From Rhodothermaeota bacterium MED-G12 (GTDB taxonomy: Bacteria; Bacteroidota; Rhodothermia; Balneolales; Balneolaceae), in contig NTKP01000005.1 of the NCBI GenBank assembly GCA_002457365.1, positions 1 to 45,530 on the forward strand: DNA of 45,530 bases, written 5' to 3'. Below, piece by piece: positions 35,098 through 44,813 of the stretch (its first letter is position 1; the number at the start of each line of letters is the position of its first letter). The notes under the pieces are model-generated. The model was not told the DNA's origin, did not search any database, and was given only the letters and a program-made list of their open reading frames with translations. The translations under genes were made by a program, and so were the position numbers.

Positions 35098-36390
35098 GTG
35101 GAAATAAAGGTAAATGACCTGACTTCGGTCGACAAAGAAATTACCATCTTAGCAAATAGAGAAGATCTTCAGCCTAAATTTGACCAGGCATACAAGGGTA
35201 TACGTCCGAAAGTTAGTTTGCCTGGTTTCCGGCCAGGTAAGGCGCCAATTGGGCTCATTAAGAAAAGATTTGGTCAAGAAATAGAGATCGAAGAGATCAA
35301 CAAGTACATTCAAGAAGTGTTTGAAACCAAAGTGGTTGAGGCGCACGATCCAGTGGGTGAAACTCAGATGATCGATTTTCAATGGGAAAACGACAAATTA
35401 GAGGTAACCTTCAAAATCGGCACCAAACCAACGGTGGAATTAGCTGACTTGAGCAAAATTAAGGTTACATCTATGGTGCATGATGTATCTGACGCTGAAG
35501 TGGATGAGGAAATAGCACGAGCAATAGAACGCGAAGGTAATTGGGAGGATGTTGATAGCGCCATCGGTTCAGAGTCTAAAATTACGGCAGATGTAAGTTC
35601 CTTGGATGAAGAAGGAAATCTGGTTGATGGAGATGCCGATACGGATCAAAACATCGATATGCGTCAAGATTCGGCAGCAGGTTTTTTGAAAGCCCTTAAG
35701 GGAAAGAAAGCGGGCGATGTGGTTGATATGACTTTAGAGGAAGATGGGGAAACGGATCGCTTTCGTGTCGAAGTAAAAAAGGTTCAAGCCTTGCACAAAG
35801 CAGAGATGAATGAAGAGTTTATTGCTAAGCAAACCAATAATGAGGCAAAAACGGAGGATGAGTATCGAAGCTTTATAAAGAGTAAGATGCAGGAATATTA
35901 CGATCAGTCATCCGATGATTTTTTCAAGAATGACGCGGTACAAGCAATGGTAGATGCCCATGAATTTGATGTACCTGAAGCGTTTGTTGCCCAAGTTAAC
36001 GAATCCTATGTGGATCGTTTAAAACAGCAATATGGTAACCAGTTGCCCGATGGATTTGATACCGATTCTTACAAAGAAGAAATGAGTGGGCAGGCTAAAA
36101 CAGAAGCTAAGTGGTATTTTATCAACATGCAGCTGCAGGAAAAGTATGATGATATTGAAATTACTGCTGAAGATATTGATGCCCAGTTAGGAATGGAGGC
36201 TGCTCGTTACGGGTTAACAGCAGAACAACTCAAAGGGTATTATGCCCAAAACCCAAACATGCTAGAAAGTTTACGAAACACCATTAGAGATAATAAAGTG
36301 TTTGAAAAACTTAAAGAGGAAGTGCAAATTGAAGAGTTGAGCAAAGACGACTATAAAGCGTATCAAGAAAAAAAGCAGGAGCAGAAATAA
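35098..36390 (+). CDS. tig: Trigger factor
   Basis: A 430-residue ribosome-associated chaperone with a peptidyl-prolyl isomerase domain. The GTG start is preceded at a normal distance by a purine-rich GGAG (AAGCGGAGCACAC). The ribosome-docking motif is clear: GFRPGKAPIGLIKKRFG. The FKBP-like middle (about residues 150-235) and the acidic, helical C-terminal domain follow; the end is Lys/Glu-rich (KAYQEKKQEQK). It lies directly before clpP and clpX, a widely conserved order. Confidence 0.96.
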   Translation: MEIKVNDLTSVDKEITILANREDLQPKFDQAYKGIRPKVSLPGFRPGKAPIGLIKKRFGQEIEIEEINKYIQEVFETKVVEAHDPVGETQMIDFQWENDKLEVTFKIGTKPTVELADLSKIKVTSMVHDVSDAEVDEEIARAIEREGNWEDVDSAIGSESKITADVSSLDEEGNLVDGDADTDQNIDMRQDSAAGFLKALKGKKAGDVVDMTLEEDGETDRFRVEVKKVQALHKAEMNEEFIAKQTNNEAKTEDEYRSFIKSKMQEYYDQSSDDFFKNDAVQAMVDAHEFDVPEAFVAQVNESYVDRLKQQYGNQLPDGFDTDSYKEEMSGQAKTEAKWYFINMQLQEKYDDIEITAEDIDAQLGMEAARYGLTAEQLKGYYAQNPNMLESLRNTIRDNKVFEKLKEEVQIEELSKDDYKAYQEKKQEQK

Positions 36391-36393
36391 ATC

Positions 36394-37044
36394 ATGATTA
36401 AACAGCCTATTTATCAACAACCCATGTATAGTGGAATGAACACCATAGAGGACAATTTGGCTCCAATGGTAATCGAAACAACGTCTAGAGGCGAGCGCGC
36501 CTATGATATTTACTCGCGTCTACTTAAAGATCGAATTATCATTTTGGGCTCCCCTATCAATGATGTAGTTGCCAGTTCTATCGTAGCTCAGCTCTTGTTT
36601 TTAGAATCCGAAGATCCAGAGAAAGACATCAATCTTTATGTGAATAGTCCGGGTGGGGTGGTTTCTGCAGGTTTAGCTATCTATGATACTATGCAGCACA
36701 TAAAGTGTGATGTGGCTACCACCTGTATGGGTATGGCCGCTAGTATGGGCGCCGTGTTGTTAACGGCAGGAGCAACGGGTAAGAGAAGCTCTTTGCCGCA
36801 CGCACGAGTGATGATTCATCAACCACTTGGTGGGGTTCAAGGACAAGCCAGTGATATTGAAATTGAGGCCAAAGAAATTATCCGGATTAAGCAGGAATTA
36901 AGTCAAATCATAGCGGATCATTCAGGTAAAAGTTTGGATGAGGTTATTAATGACTCCGATCGTAATAAATGGATGTCTGCGGACGAAGCCAAAAGCTATG
37001 GTCTGGTAGACAATGTAATTAGCCGAGTAGATTCTAAAAAATAA
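36394..37044 (+). CDS. clpP: ATP-dependent Clp protease proteolytic subunit
   Basis: A 216-residue serine peptidase. The catalytic Ser is in [11 protein letters not shown] and the His in [17 protein letters not shown]; the Asp lies in the C-terminal region around [27 protein letters not shown] and [20 protein letters not shown] are also typical. It forms the double-ring chamber that degrades proteins unfolded by ClpX. Only 3 bases separate it from tig and 8 from clpX, so the three form an operon. Confidence 0.97.
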   Translation: MIKQPIYQQPMYSGMNTIEDNLAPMVIETTSRGERAYDIYSRLLKDRIIILGSPINDVVASSIVAQLLFLESEDPEKDINLYVNSPGGVVSAGLAIYDTMQHIKCDVATTCMGMAASMGAVLLTAGATGKRSSLPHARVMIHQPLGGVQGQASDIEIEAKEIIRIKQELSQIIADHSGKSLDEVINDSDRNKWMSADEAKSYGLVDNVISRVDSKK

Positions 37045-37052
37045 ACGTCTTT

Positions 37053-38306
37053 ATGAGCGATAAAGAGAAGAATAACGATATCGTCAATTGTTCGTTTTGT
37101 GGGCGTTCTAGCCTGGAAGTGAATAGTATGGTAGCGGGGCCTGGGGTATATGTGTGTGATCGATGCGTTGAGGATGCATCGAGCATAATTAAGAGTGATT
37201 TAGCTTCTCTTGCAAAGCGTAGAGAGAAGCCATTTCAACCGGTGTTAAAGCCCGTTGAAATCAAAGCAAAACTAGACGAGTATGTTATTGGTCAGGAGTT
37301 TGCAAAAAAAACCTTAAGCGTTGCGGTGTATAATCACTATAAACGCATTGGAGCTGAATTTTCAGAGGAGGATGATACTACAATTGAGAAAAGTAACATC
37401 GCCCTATTAGGTCCAACCGGTAGTGGAAAGACCTTATTAGCACGGACATTGGCTAAGGTAATAGATGTTCCATTTACTATTGCAGATGCGACGGTTCTAA
37501 CCGAGGCTGGGTATGTAGGGGAGGATGTTGAAAGCATCTTGAGTAACTTGTTACAAGCGGCTGACTACGATGTAGAGCGAGCGAAACGTGGAATCGTATA
37601 TATTGATGAAGTAGATAAAGTTGCTAGAAAAAGTGATAATCCTTCTATTACCCGGGATGTAAGTGGCGAGGGTGTTCAGCAGGCATTACTGAAAATATTG
37701 GAAGGGACGGTGGCTAATATTCCGCCAAAAGGAGGTAGAAAGCACCCTGAGCAAAACTTTATTCAACTAGACACCACTAATATTCTATTTATATGTGGTG
37801 GTGCTTTTGCGGGTCTTGAGCAAATTATTGCGCGACGACTTTCCACTTCGGCCATGGGTTTTCACTCTGAAGAGCAGGTGAAGTTTGATAAGGATAATCC
37901 TGAGATTTTCACTCATGTTGAACCCGAAGATTTACAGCACTTTGGATTGATACCAGAACTCATCGGTCGCTTACCAGTGATATGTGGACTTCATGAACTA
38001 TCCGATGTAGCGCTCATGGATATATTGAGTACTCCTAAAAATGCACTAGTTAAGCAATACAAAAAGTTGTTTAGCTTAGAAAATGTCGAGTTGGCCTTTG
38101 AAGAGGAGGCTTTAAAAGCTATTGTCAATAAGGCCAAAACTCGTAAAACAGGTGCACGTGGACTTAGGTCGATCATGGAAAGTTCCATGCTCGATATCAT
38201 GTTCACTCTTCCGTCTATGAAGCAGGTAAAGCGATGTGTGATTACACGTGAAACCATTGAAAAACAGGCTCCTCCGGTGTATGAAAAACAAAAAGCCTCT
38301 GCTTAA
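37053..38306 (+). CDS. clpX: ClpX ATPase, unfoldase of the Clp protease
   Basis: A 417-residue AAA+ protein. The N-terminal zinc-binding domain has CSFCGRS and CDRCVEDA. The Walker A motif is [10 protein letters not shown] and Walker B is [10 protein letters not shown]; the pore-loop region is [27 protein letters not shown] marks the C-terminal small domain. It recognises tagged substrates, unfolds them and feeds them to ClpP. It is the last gene of the tig-clpP-clpX operon. Confidence 0.97.
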   Translation: MSDKEKNNDIVNCSFCGRSSLEVNSMVAGPGVYVCDRCVEDASSIIKSDLASLAKRREKPFQPVLKPVEIKAKLDEYVIGQEFAKKTLSVAVYNHYKRIGAEFSEEDDTTIEKSNIALLGPTGSGKTLLARTLAKVIDVPFTIADATVLTEAGYVGEDVESILSNLLQAADYDVERAKRGIVYIDEVDKVARKSDNPSITRDVSGEGVQQALLKILEGTVANIPPKGGRKHPEQNFIQLDTTNILFICGGAFAGLEQIIARRLSTSAMGFHSEEQVKFDKDNPEIFTHVEPEDLQHFGLIPELIGRLPVICGLHELSDVALMDILSTPKNALVKQYKKLFSLENVELAFEEEALKAIVNKAKTRKTGARGLRSIMESSMLDIMFTLPSMKQVKRCVITRETIEKQAPPVYEKQKASA

Positions 38307-38370
38307 ATAGTGTTTGCTGTGGATTTTTAGTTTATTTCCGGCTGTTCATTGCATTCATTAAATAGTTATT

Positions 38371-39720
38371 ATGAAGTTATTCGATCGAACAGGCCCTACA
38401 AAGTGGATACTTGTATTACTACTGGTTTTTCTTGGACTTGGTTCAGTGGTGTATAATCAGTATTTGATAAACAGAATACTTGAACAGGAAAGAGCAAGTG
38501 TACAGTTATGGGCTAAAGCACTAGAGTTCAACGCTCTACCTATACATCAGGAGTCCAGCCGTTTACTTCTTAATGTGATTGATCAATTAGAATCCCAAAA
38601 AGCTATTCCAGATAGTCTAATTCAGAAGTTGGAAGAAGTAGAAGGGTTGCGTAGTACGCAAAATTTTGTCACGGATGAACTTATTTTAGATAACAGAGGT
38701 AGTTTTAAATTACCGGCGGTCTTAGTAGACGATAATGACCGCCCTCTTGAATATCTTTTACTCGATGAGAAGGGGGAGCCAGTAGTTGAATATAGTTTTA
38801 GAAATATTCGTAGTACGAAGGTTGAAACAGAAGAAAAAAGACTCGCCTATGTTCAAAAACTAAAAAACATGAATCCTCCTATTCCCATTACCGTGGGAGA
38901 TGGTGAAGAAGCTCTTCGTCAGTATGTTTATTATGGAGAGAGTACGGTGGTACAGATTTTACGTTATGTTCCAGCTATCCAAATTGTGGTGATTATGCTA
39001 CTTTTTTTCATTGGCTACACGAGTTTAGTTAGTATTACCCGGATGGAACAGTCTAATTTATGGGTTGGAATGGCGAAGGAGGCCGCACACCAATTGGGTA
39101 CGCCTATATCCAGTTTACTTGGTTGGATTCATTTATTCCGGGACGATTTACCCGAGCAATCAGAACAACATTCTCTGCTAAATGAAATTGAAAAGGATGT
39201 ATATCGCTTAAAAGGGGTGGCTGAACGATTTGGTAAAATTGGATCTAAGCCTGAACTAAAGCCTCTCGAGATAGCGCCGGTATTGGATGAGGCGATTAAA
39301 TATATGGAAAGAAGGTTGCCCAAAATAGCAGGTGAAGTAAGCATAAAAACAGATCTACAAGCTACTGGATTGGTTAAGTTAAATCCTGAATTATTGCAAT
39401 GGGCTGTTGAGAATCTTATGAAAAATGCGATGGATGCCCTACAAATGACCCAGGAATCGTCCAATAAGGGTATCACTGTAAGAAGCTATACAGCAAGCAA
39501 TGGAATGGTTTTAGAAATAGCAGATACTGGTATTGGCATGGATGCAGCGACTAAGAAGAATATATTTAGGCCAGGATATTCAACCAAAAAGAGGGGTTGG
39601 GGGCTAGGTCTCAATTTGACTAAACGAATTGTCGAGGAATATCACGGAGGTGAACTAACGGTCACTAAAAGTGAACTAGGCGTGGGTACCACCATGCAAA
39701 TTAGACTAAAGTTAGTCTAA
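38371..39720 (+). CDS. Membrane sensor histidine kinase
   Basis: A 449-residue kinase with two membrane helices (about residues 11-30 and 201-221) that bracket a periplasmic or extracellular sensor region of about 170 residues. The phosphorylation site is His240 in EAAHQLGTPISSLLGW. The ATPase domain has NLMKNAMDAL (N box), IADTGIGMD (G1) and RGWGLGLNLTKRIVEEYHGG (G2). The HQLGTP form of the H box is common in Bacteroidetes kinases. No response regulator is adjacent, so it is an orphan. It starts 64 bases after clpX and converges on the sigma-factor gene with a 21-base gap. Confidence 0.93.
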   Translation: MKLFDRTGPTKWILVLLLVFLGLGSVVYNQYLINRILEQERASVQLWAKALEFNALPIHQESSRLLLNVIDQLESQKAIPDSLIQKLEEVEGLRSTQNFVTDELILDNRGSFKLPAVLVDDNDRPLEYLLLDEKGEPVVEYSFRNIRSTKVETEEKRLAYVQKLKNMNPPIPITVGDGEEALRQYVYYGESTVVQILRYVPAIQIVVIMLLFFIGYTSLVSITRMEQSNLWVGMAKEAAHQLGTPISSLLGWIHLFRDDLPEQSEQHSLLNEIEKDVYRLKGVAERFGKIGSKPELKPLEIAPVLDEAIKYMERRLPKIAGEVSIKTDLQATGLVKLNPELLQWAVENLMKNAMDALQMTQESSNKGITVRSYTASNGMVLEIADTGIGMDAATKKNIFRPGYSTKKRGWGLGLNLTKRIVEEYHGGELTVTKSELGVGTTMQIRLKLV

Positions 39721-39741
39721 AGATTTAACACATTACAGCTT

Positions 39742-40308
39742 TTAATCGTCTGTGTATCCGTGTTTCTTGGCGTGCTCATATAATTCTGTTTTCAACAAAT
39801 TTCTACCCCTGTGCAATCGGGAGCGAATGGTACCAATGGGCACATCCAGCATATTGGATATTTCTTCATAGGTAAATCCGTCTACATCACACAGTAAAAC
39901 GACCGTTCGAAAATCTTCTGGGAGTTTAGAAAGTGCTTTAGAGAACTGATCATCCATTTTGTCACGGAAAATCAGATGTTCTAAATCGGTTGTTTCTGTT
40001 CGTTCTGCACGTACATTTTCGTAGAATGCCGCCACTTCTTCATAATCTACTTCTTGTGGCTTTTTTAAGTTTCTGCGATAGTTGTTTATGAATGAATTTT
40101 TGAGGATTCGAAATAACCAAGCTTTGGCATTGGTTCCTTTCTCATAGCTATCAAAAAATCGAAAAGCCTTAACTATGGTATCTTGTACCAAGTCCTCCGA
40201 ATCACTTGGATCGGTTGTCAAGCGAAGTGCAAAATTGTACAAAGAATCTAAGTGAGGTAGAATTTCCTCATTAAATGCCTGCTGTTTGTTGCTTTGTCTT
40301 TTACTCAA
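39742..40308 (-). CDS. ECF-type RNA polymerase sigma factor
   Basis: A 188-residue sigma-70 family protein. Region 2 contains LYNFALRLTTDPSDSEDLVQ, DTIVKAFRFFDSYEKGTNAK and AWLFRILKNSFINNYRR. Region 4 contains LSKLPEDFRTVVLLCDVDGF, TYEEISNMLDVPIGTIRSRL and HRGRNLLK, with a helix-turn-helix. It would direct transcription of a stress or envelope regulon. No recognisable anti-sigma factor is next to it. Confidence 0.94.
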   Translation of the reverse strand: MSKRQSNKQQAFNEEILPHLDSLYNFALRLTTDPSDSEDLVQDTIVKAFRFFDSYEKGTNAKAWLFRILKNSFINNYRRNLKKPQEVDYEEVAAFYENVRAERTETTDLEHLIFRDKMDDQFSKALSKLPEDFRTVVLLCDVDGFTYEEISNMLDVPIGTIRSRLHRGRNLLKTELYEHAKKHGYTDD

Positions 40309-40455
40309 TTCGACCTCGTTATCTATTGCTAGATACCTCTTTTTTTTTAAAAATCTAAATTAATGTACGGCTTTCATTCTTGACCAAATTAGTTGAACTA
40401 TATGCCGTTCTTCACCTTACGGTAATGATTTTATTAATTTGAGGTGTCGATTAAC

Positions 40456-41211
40456 TCAAGCGCCCAGAAAAGTAATAACTATCACATCGTATATAGCATG
40501 GGTCCAGGCTGCGACTCCAAACCCCCGCCAAACATATATTCCGTTAAGAATAACTCCGAATAGAAACCTAAACAAAAATGAGCTCATGGTAAAGGGGTCA
40601 CCCATATTACCAGTATAATGCACTGTGCTAAAGAGTACTGCGGATAAAAGTATGGCTGAGATGTAGCAAGCCCACGATTTTGCACCAAACCATTTGCTAA
40701 AAATCCATATAAATAGGCTAACTAAGAAAACCCTAAAGAAAAGTTCTTCATATAAACCAGCCCCTAATGAGAGCGCTAGTTCTTGGATGTAAGACAATTG
40801 CACAGTCGATCCCGTTGACTGCTCTGCCATGCCAGGAAGTATCCAATTAGTCAATGATGAACTTACGAATGCCACTAAAATGGCCCAAAACGTCGACTCT
40901 ACCAAGATAACAACAAAGTAACTAACCCTTAGCTCATTTAATTCCCCTCTTTTACGGATTAAAATAAATATTCCTGCAACTAGGACGAGAAGAAGACTGA
41001 TGTTGAGTGCATCTAAACCAAATAATTGCAACAATTGTTTAAACCACACATCCACACTAATTCGAACCACTACCTCAGTGGCAGGTGCCGTAAGCAGAAT
41101 GAGTACCTCATAGATAATGAACAACGGAAGTGCGGCTAAAAAGCTATATAAAAGGCCTTTGGTCAACACGTGATAGCGATGAACAGGCGATGTATACACT
41201 TTCGGTTCCAC
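40456..41211 (-). CDS. CPBP-family (Abi/CAAX-type) membrane metalloprotease homologue
   Basis: A 251-residue membrane protein with about seven hydrophobic helices. The family signature is present: GLYEELFFRVFLVSLF (the EExxxR motif), VLFSTVHYTG (FxxxH) and AAWTHAIYDV (HxxxN/D-type). Members include CAAX-prenyl protease-like and bacteriocin-processing enzymes; the substrate here is unknown. The start is a GTG at 41211 whose last-position overlap with the TAG stop of the LysM gene (TAGTG) indicates translational coupling. Confidence 0.9.
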   Translation of the reverse strand: MEPKVYTSPVHRYHVLTKGLLYSFLAALPLFIIYEVLILLTAPATEVVVRISVDVWFKQLLQLFGLDALNISLLLVLVAGIFILIRKRGELNELRVSYFVVILVESTFWAILVAFVSSSLTNWILPGMAEQSTGSTVQLSYIQELALSLGAGLYEELFFRVFLVSLFIWIFSKWFGAKSWACYISAILLSAVLFSTVHYTGNMGDPFTMSSFLFRFLFGVILNGIYVWRGFGVAAWTHAIYDVIVITFLGA

Positions 41212-42317
41212 TAGATTTCCTCCAGTGTAAAGATACGAGCTGTTTTAGGAGGGGCAATTCCATCGATACTTGAGCTAAGAACAGGCTCATTATATCCTAG
41301 TAATTCATAGGCTTGCTTAGATACTTGTAAGACATTTTCGGTGGTTCTATCATTGATGCGAACATAAATCCCACGACCATTAACGGGATTTTCAACATAT
41401 ACCACTTGTCCTAAGCGGATACTAGCGTGCGCTGCCGTAAGTTCTTCTGGATTGTATAATTCACCGGTAGTGGTAGTATTTGCTTTGTCGGACTCTTTAT
41501 ACACACTTATTGCGACTTGACCGACATCTATGATAGAGGCGGATTTTGTGTATGGGTTCGCATATTTTCTTGAAGGAGGCGCTAATATAGTAATCTTTTG
41601 ACCGGGATCTAGTCGGTCGATATTTACGTCGGGATTGAGGTAGGCTAACTCCTTTCTGCTCATCTGAAAGGTTCTAAGCAAACTATCCAGGGGTAATTTA
41701 GGGGGTACGGTATAGATAAGAAAAGCACCTTGGGGTGCAGAGCCTTGCTCGAAATTTACTGCAACCGGCGCTACACTATCGACCACTTTTTTTACCGTGA
41801 GGCGCTGCCCAACCCGGATAAAATCAGATTCCAGTTCATTTAATGCTTTAAGATCTACAACACTCATATCATGAGCTCCAGCAATACGAATGAGGTTGTC
41901 CCCACTCTTAACAATGTAAAATTCAGTGGTTTCTACATCGGTTGAGCGGATAATAGATGCCCCTGTTTCCATCGCTTCGCTTTGTGTTTCACGGGTTAAT
42001 GTAGACCACTCCCTTGGTATGTAGCGTAAAAGCTGCCCAAGAGAAAGTGCATTGTCAGACAACTCATTCCATTCTCTTAATTCTTCAATTTCCACATCTA
42101 AACTTTTGGATATGCTGTAGAGTGTTTCTCCTGCTTTTACTTCATATTGCTGATACGGTGGATTCTGCTCCAACTGAGTCGTTTGCTCACCTCCACTCTG
42201 CTGTGATTGAGCAGCAACTACCTGTACCTGAAACAGGCCAAACAAAATACCAGCGAATATGAGTAGTGCGGGCCGAGTCCAGGATTGGGATGTATTAAAG
42301 ATTGGAACTTTGATCAT
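41211..42317 (-). CDS. LysM-repeat protein with RlpA-like domain
   Basis: An exported, peptidoglycan-associated protein. I chose ATG 42317 (MIKVPIFNTSQSW) because it gives a clean signal peptide (LLIFAGILFGLFQ, cut after VVAAQ) and avoids a 41-base overlap with aroC. Three LysM repeats can be seen: YEVKAGETLYSISKSLDVEI, FYIVKSGDNLIRIAGAHDMS, and the more divergent YTVPPKLPLDSLLRTFQMS. The C-terminus (VAISVYKESDKANTTTTGEL ... GIYVRINDRTTENVLQVSKQ) is a double-psi beta-barrel like RlpA, a lytic transglycosylase or septal cell-wall protein. It lies between aroC and the CPBP gene on the same strand. Confidence 0.88.
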   Translation of the reverse strand: MIKVPIFNTSQSWTRPALLIFAGILFGLFQVQVVAAQSQQSGGEQTTQLEQNPPYQQYEVKAGETLYSISKSLDVEIEELREWNELSDNALSLGQLLRYIPREWSTLTRETQSEAMETGASIIRSTDVETTEFYIVKSGDNLIRIAGAHDMSVVDLKALNELESDFIRVGQRLTVKKVVDSVAPVAVNFEQGSAPQGAFLIYTVPPKLPLDSLLRTFQMSRKELAYLNPDVNIDRLDPGQKITILAPPSRKYANPYTKSASIIDVGQVAISVYKESDKANTTTTGELYNPEELTAAHASIRLGQVVYVENPVNGRGIYVRINDRTTENVLQVSKQAYELLGYNEPVLSSSIDGIAPPKTARIFTLEEI

Positions 42318-42321
42318 ACGT

Positions 42322-43497
42322 TTAAGTGGAATAGCGTTCTTGGATTTCGCTGATAGAATCACCCCCGAACTTCTCTAGAAATGCATTTGCAATAACAGGT
42401 GCAATTACGCATTCGGCAACTACAACAGCTCTTGGAAGGGCGCAAACATCGGATCGTTCATAACGTGTTTCGGTTTGCTCCAGGCTATGCATGTCCACGG
42501 TCTGTAGTGGGTTTAACATGGTAGGAATCGGTTTCATAACCCCTCGAATAATAATGGGTTCGCCGGTTGTCATCCCACCTTCAATACCACCAGACCGGTT
42601 AGTGCTTCGAGAAAAACGTGTTCCTGTATGAATTATTTCGTCATGGACTTGGTGTCCCGGTCGGGCCCCTGATTCGAAGCCTAATCCAATTTCCACGCCT
42701 TTCATCGCTTGAGTACTTAGTATAGCCTGGGCTAATTTTCCATCGATTTTCCTATCCCAATGGGTATAGCTGCCTAAGCCAACCGGCACTCCGGTGATAA
42801 CAATTTCATAAACGCCCCCTAATGATGAGCCCGCTTTACGATAAGTTTTGATTTCATGTACCATTTGTTCAGTAAGTTCGTCATCTAAGCAGCGTACTTC
42901 TGAGGTATCGGCGGTTTGGTACAGAGATTCGGCACCGCTGTTCATAAAGCCGGCGGTTTTTTCTCTGATTTGATCCCAATCAGTGTATCCAGCTGCTCCT
43001 ATTCTGAGAACATGTCCTCCAATTTCGATGCCGAATTGCTTTAAAAATTGTCGAGCAACAGATCCACAAGCTACCCGCATGCCTGTTTCACGGGCACTAG
43101 AACGTTCTATTACGGGTCTAATGTCATCGAAACGATATTTTTGGGCGCCAACCAAGTCAGCGTGTCCTGGACGGGGTAGGGTTATTTTTTCTATTCCCTC
43201 GGCCTCCACTTCTTTGTTCATAACCACAGGCCATCCGGCTTTATCTTTCTCAAATGCTCTATTTTGAATAACCATGGCAATGGGGCCACCCATGGTTTTT
43301 CCAAATCTAACTCCCGAATCAATTCGTGCTATATCTTTTTCCCAGGCCATCCTTCCACCTCGTCCATATCCTTGTTGGCGGCGTGCTAAATGCTCTGCGA
43401 TGTCAGCTTCTGTTATTTCCAAACCAGCAGGAACTCCCTCAACGATTCCTGTGAGGGTTGGGCCATGTGATTCTCCAGCGGTAAAATATCTAATCAT
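42322..43497 (-). CDS. aroC: Chorismate synthase
   Basis: A 391-residue enzyme that makes chorismate from 5-enolpyruvylshikimate 3-phosphate with reduced FMN, the last step of the shikimate pathway. Signatures: RYFTAGESHGPTLTGIVEGV at the start, RRQQGYGRGGRMAWEKD, TMGGPIAMVIQNR, RPGHADLVGAQKY, RSSARETGMRVACG, RSGGIEGGMTTGEPIIIRG and ERSDVCALPRAVVVAE. Length and motifs are complete. It is followed 4 bases later by the LysM gene. Confidence 0.97.
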   Translation of the reverse strand: MIRYFTAGESHGPTLTGIVEGVPAGLEITEADIAEHLARRQQGYGRGGRMAWEKDIARIDSGVRFGKTMGGPIAMVIQNRAFEKDKAGWPVVMNKEVEAEGIEKITLPRPGHADLVGAQKYRFDDIRPVIERSSARETGMRVACGSVARQFLKQFGIEIGGHVLRIGAAGYTDWDQIREKTAGFMNSGAESLYQTADTSEVRCLDDELTEQMVHEIKTYRKAGSSLGGVYEIVITGVPVGLGSYTHWDRKIDGKLAQAILSTQAMKGVEIGLGFESGARPGHQVHDEIIHTGTRFSRSTNRSGGIEGGMTTGEPIIIRGVMKPIPTMLNPLQTVDMHSLEQTETRYERSDVCALPRAVVVAECVIAPVIANAFLEKFGGDSISEIQERYST

Positions 43498-43726
43498 GAT
43501 TGAGTATGAGTGAAGGGAAAGTTGAGTGTGATGTTGGTATTTTGTACAAAATAGGGGCTCAGAATCTTATTTGAGAAAAGCTCTGATGGCCATTGAGTAG
43601 CCATGTGAACAATGTTGCATATAATAGTAATATTTGAATCTTTATACCGCTCGGGTACGGACTCGTTCAAAAGGCTAATCTTTCTAATGCTAGTGTTCAT
43701 TTTCATGAAAATTTTCCTGAAAAATA

Positions 43727-44752
43727 TTAATTACTGCTAGGTGCAATACGCTGAAAACTTACTTGAACAATCCCACCCATTCGACTATAGGATTGCCTAC
43801 TAATATCGAAGCGATACTCCTGAATTACAATACCTAAACCAATACTAGCCCCAGCTAAATCAATAGCCCTACCTGTTTCTGTTTGCTCGTGTTGATAGGG
43901 ATTATAACCCCATCGCAAATAAGCATGTTTTCCAATGGTGGCTTCCCCCCCAACTTGCAAGTGACGAAGGGCGTGATCGACTGATCGAGGATTTTCCTCT
44001 CCTATAACGGGTAGTTCCCATCGGTTTAAGTCATTAAGGGTAAGGGCCATTAAGAAGGGGAAGTTTTCAGGTTTAAATGATACACCTAAAGCAATGTTTA
44101 GAGGTAGTTTTTCTTCTGAATTGAGATAGTTGTTATATACCCACCCTAAGTGTTGAACCGTAACACCGGCAGCTAACACCTTTATGGGATGCGTATACAT
44201 GAGCCCTCCTGAAAACGCAAAAGCAGAAGCATTGTATTGATCTAGTGAAGAATGTAGCCATTGTATGCTAAAGCCACTTCGAACCGTTGGATAAAGACTA
44301 CGGCTAAGACTTAGTTGAGTCACATAATCACCAGCATTAAAACTACCAAGATCCCCCCCGAATTCATCGTACCGTCTCATATCTCCATAGCTGGCATATT
44401 GTACTCCCGCTGCTACTGTACCTACGCCCTCAATGTTATAGGCATAATGGAGGTTACTGTAACGAGCGTCAGCAAAATAATTGACAAAACTTAAGGACGC
44501 CGTTCCGTGGTCACTGGGTGATAAGTAAGCCGCGTTGGCAAAAAAAGTTGAACCGTCAGCATTCCATAGACCAACATGGTCCCCACCCATGCCAGCCATC
44601 TGAGCAGATGTAGAAATTCGTAAAAAGCGAAAAATTTCATCTGAATGATCTTGCGCTTGTGTATAACTGGGTACTGTCCATCCCAAAGAAAGAAGCAGTA
44701 GAAAGGGTAATAAAGGGCGGCTGATGAAGGTCAAATGCATGGTGGTGAACAT
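43727..44752 (-). CDS. porQ: PorQ-like type IX secretion system outer-membrane protein
   Basis: A 341-residue predicted outer-membrane beta-barrel with a signal peptide cut near YTQAQ. The pattern FLRISTSAQMAGMGGDHVGL, ANAAYLSP, LSFVNYFADARYSNLHYAYN, GVQYASYGDMRRYDEFG and MALTLNDLNRWELP is that of PorQ, a protein tied to the T9SS. This fits the T9SS sorting domains on two proteins in this window. Met5 is an alternative start. It is divergent from the mlaE-like gene. Confidence 0.83.
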   Translation of the reverse strand: MFTTMHLTFISRPLLPFLLLLSLGWTVPSYTQAQDHSDEIFRFLRISTSAQMAGMGGDHVGLWNADGSTFFANAAYLSPSDHGTASLSFVNYFADARYSNLHYAYNIEGVGTVAAGVQYASYGDMRRYDEFGGDLGSFNAGDYVTQLSLSRSLYPTVRSGFSIQWLHSSLDQYNASAFAFSGGLMYTHPIKVLAAGVTVQHLGWVYNNYLNSEEKLPLNIALGVSFKPENFPFLMALTLNDLNRWELPVIGEENPRSVDHALRHLQVGGEATIGKHAYLRWGYNPYQHEQTETGRAIDLAGASIGLGIVIQEYRFDISRQSYSRMGGIVQVSFQRIAPSSN

Positions 44753-44813
44753 GACAATTGGTAAAAATCTTTCGTAATATAACTATTTGAATGGTTAACC
44801 GTAGAACCGAATC

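Noticed and set aside
39129-39476. 115-residue minus-strand open frame
   Set aside because: It lies opposite the conserved H-box and N-box region of the histidine kinase and is a shadow.
43494-43706. 70-residue minus-strand reading frame upstream of aroC, sharing ATGA with its start
   Set aside because: It has no recognisable domain, signal or good ribosome site, and its composition looks like translated promoter sequence. It lies in the 229-base gap between aroC and porQ and is more likely non-coding leader.
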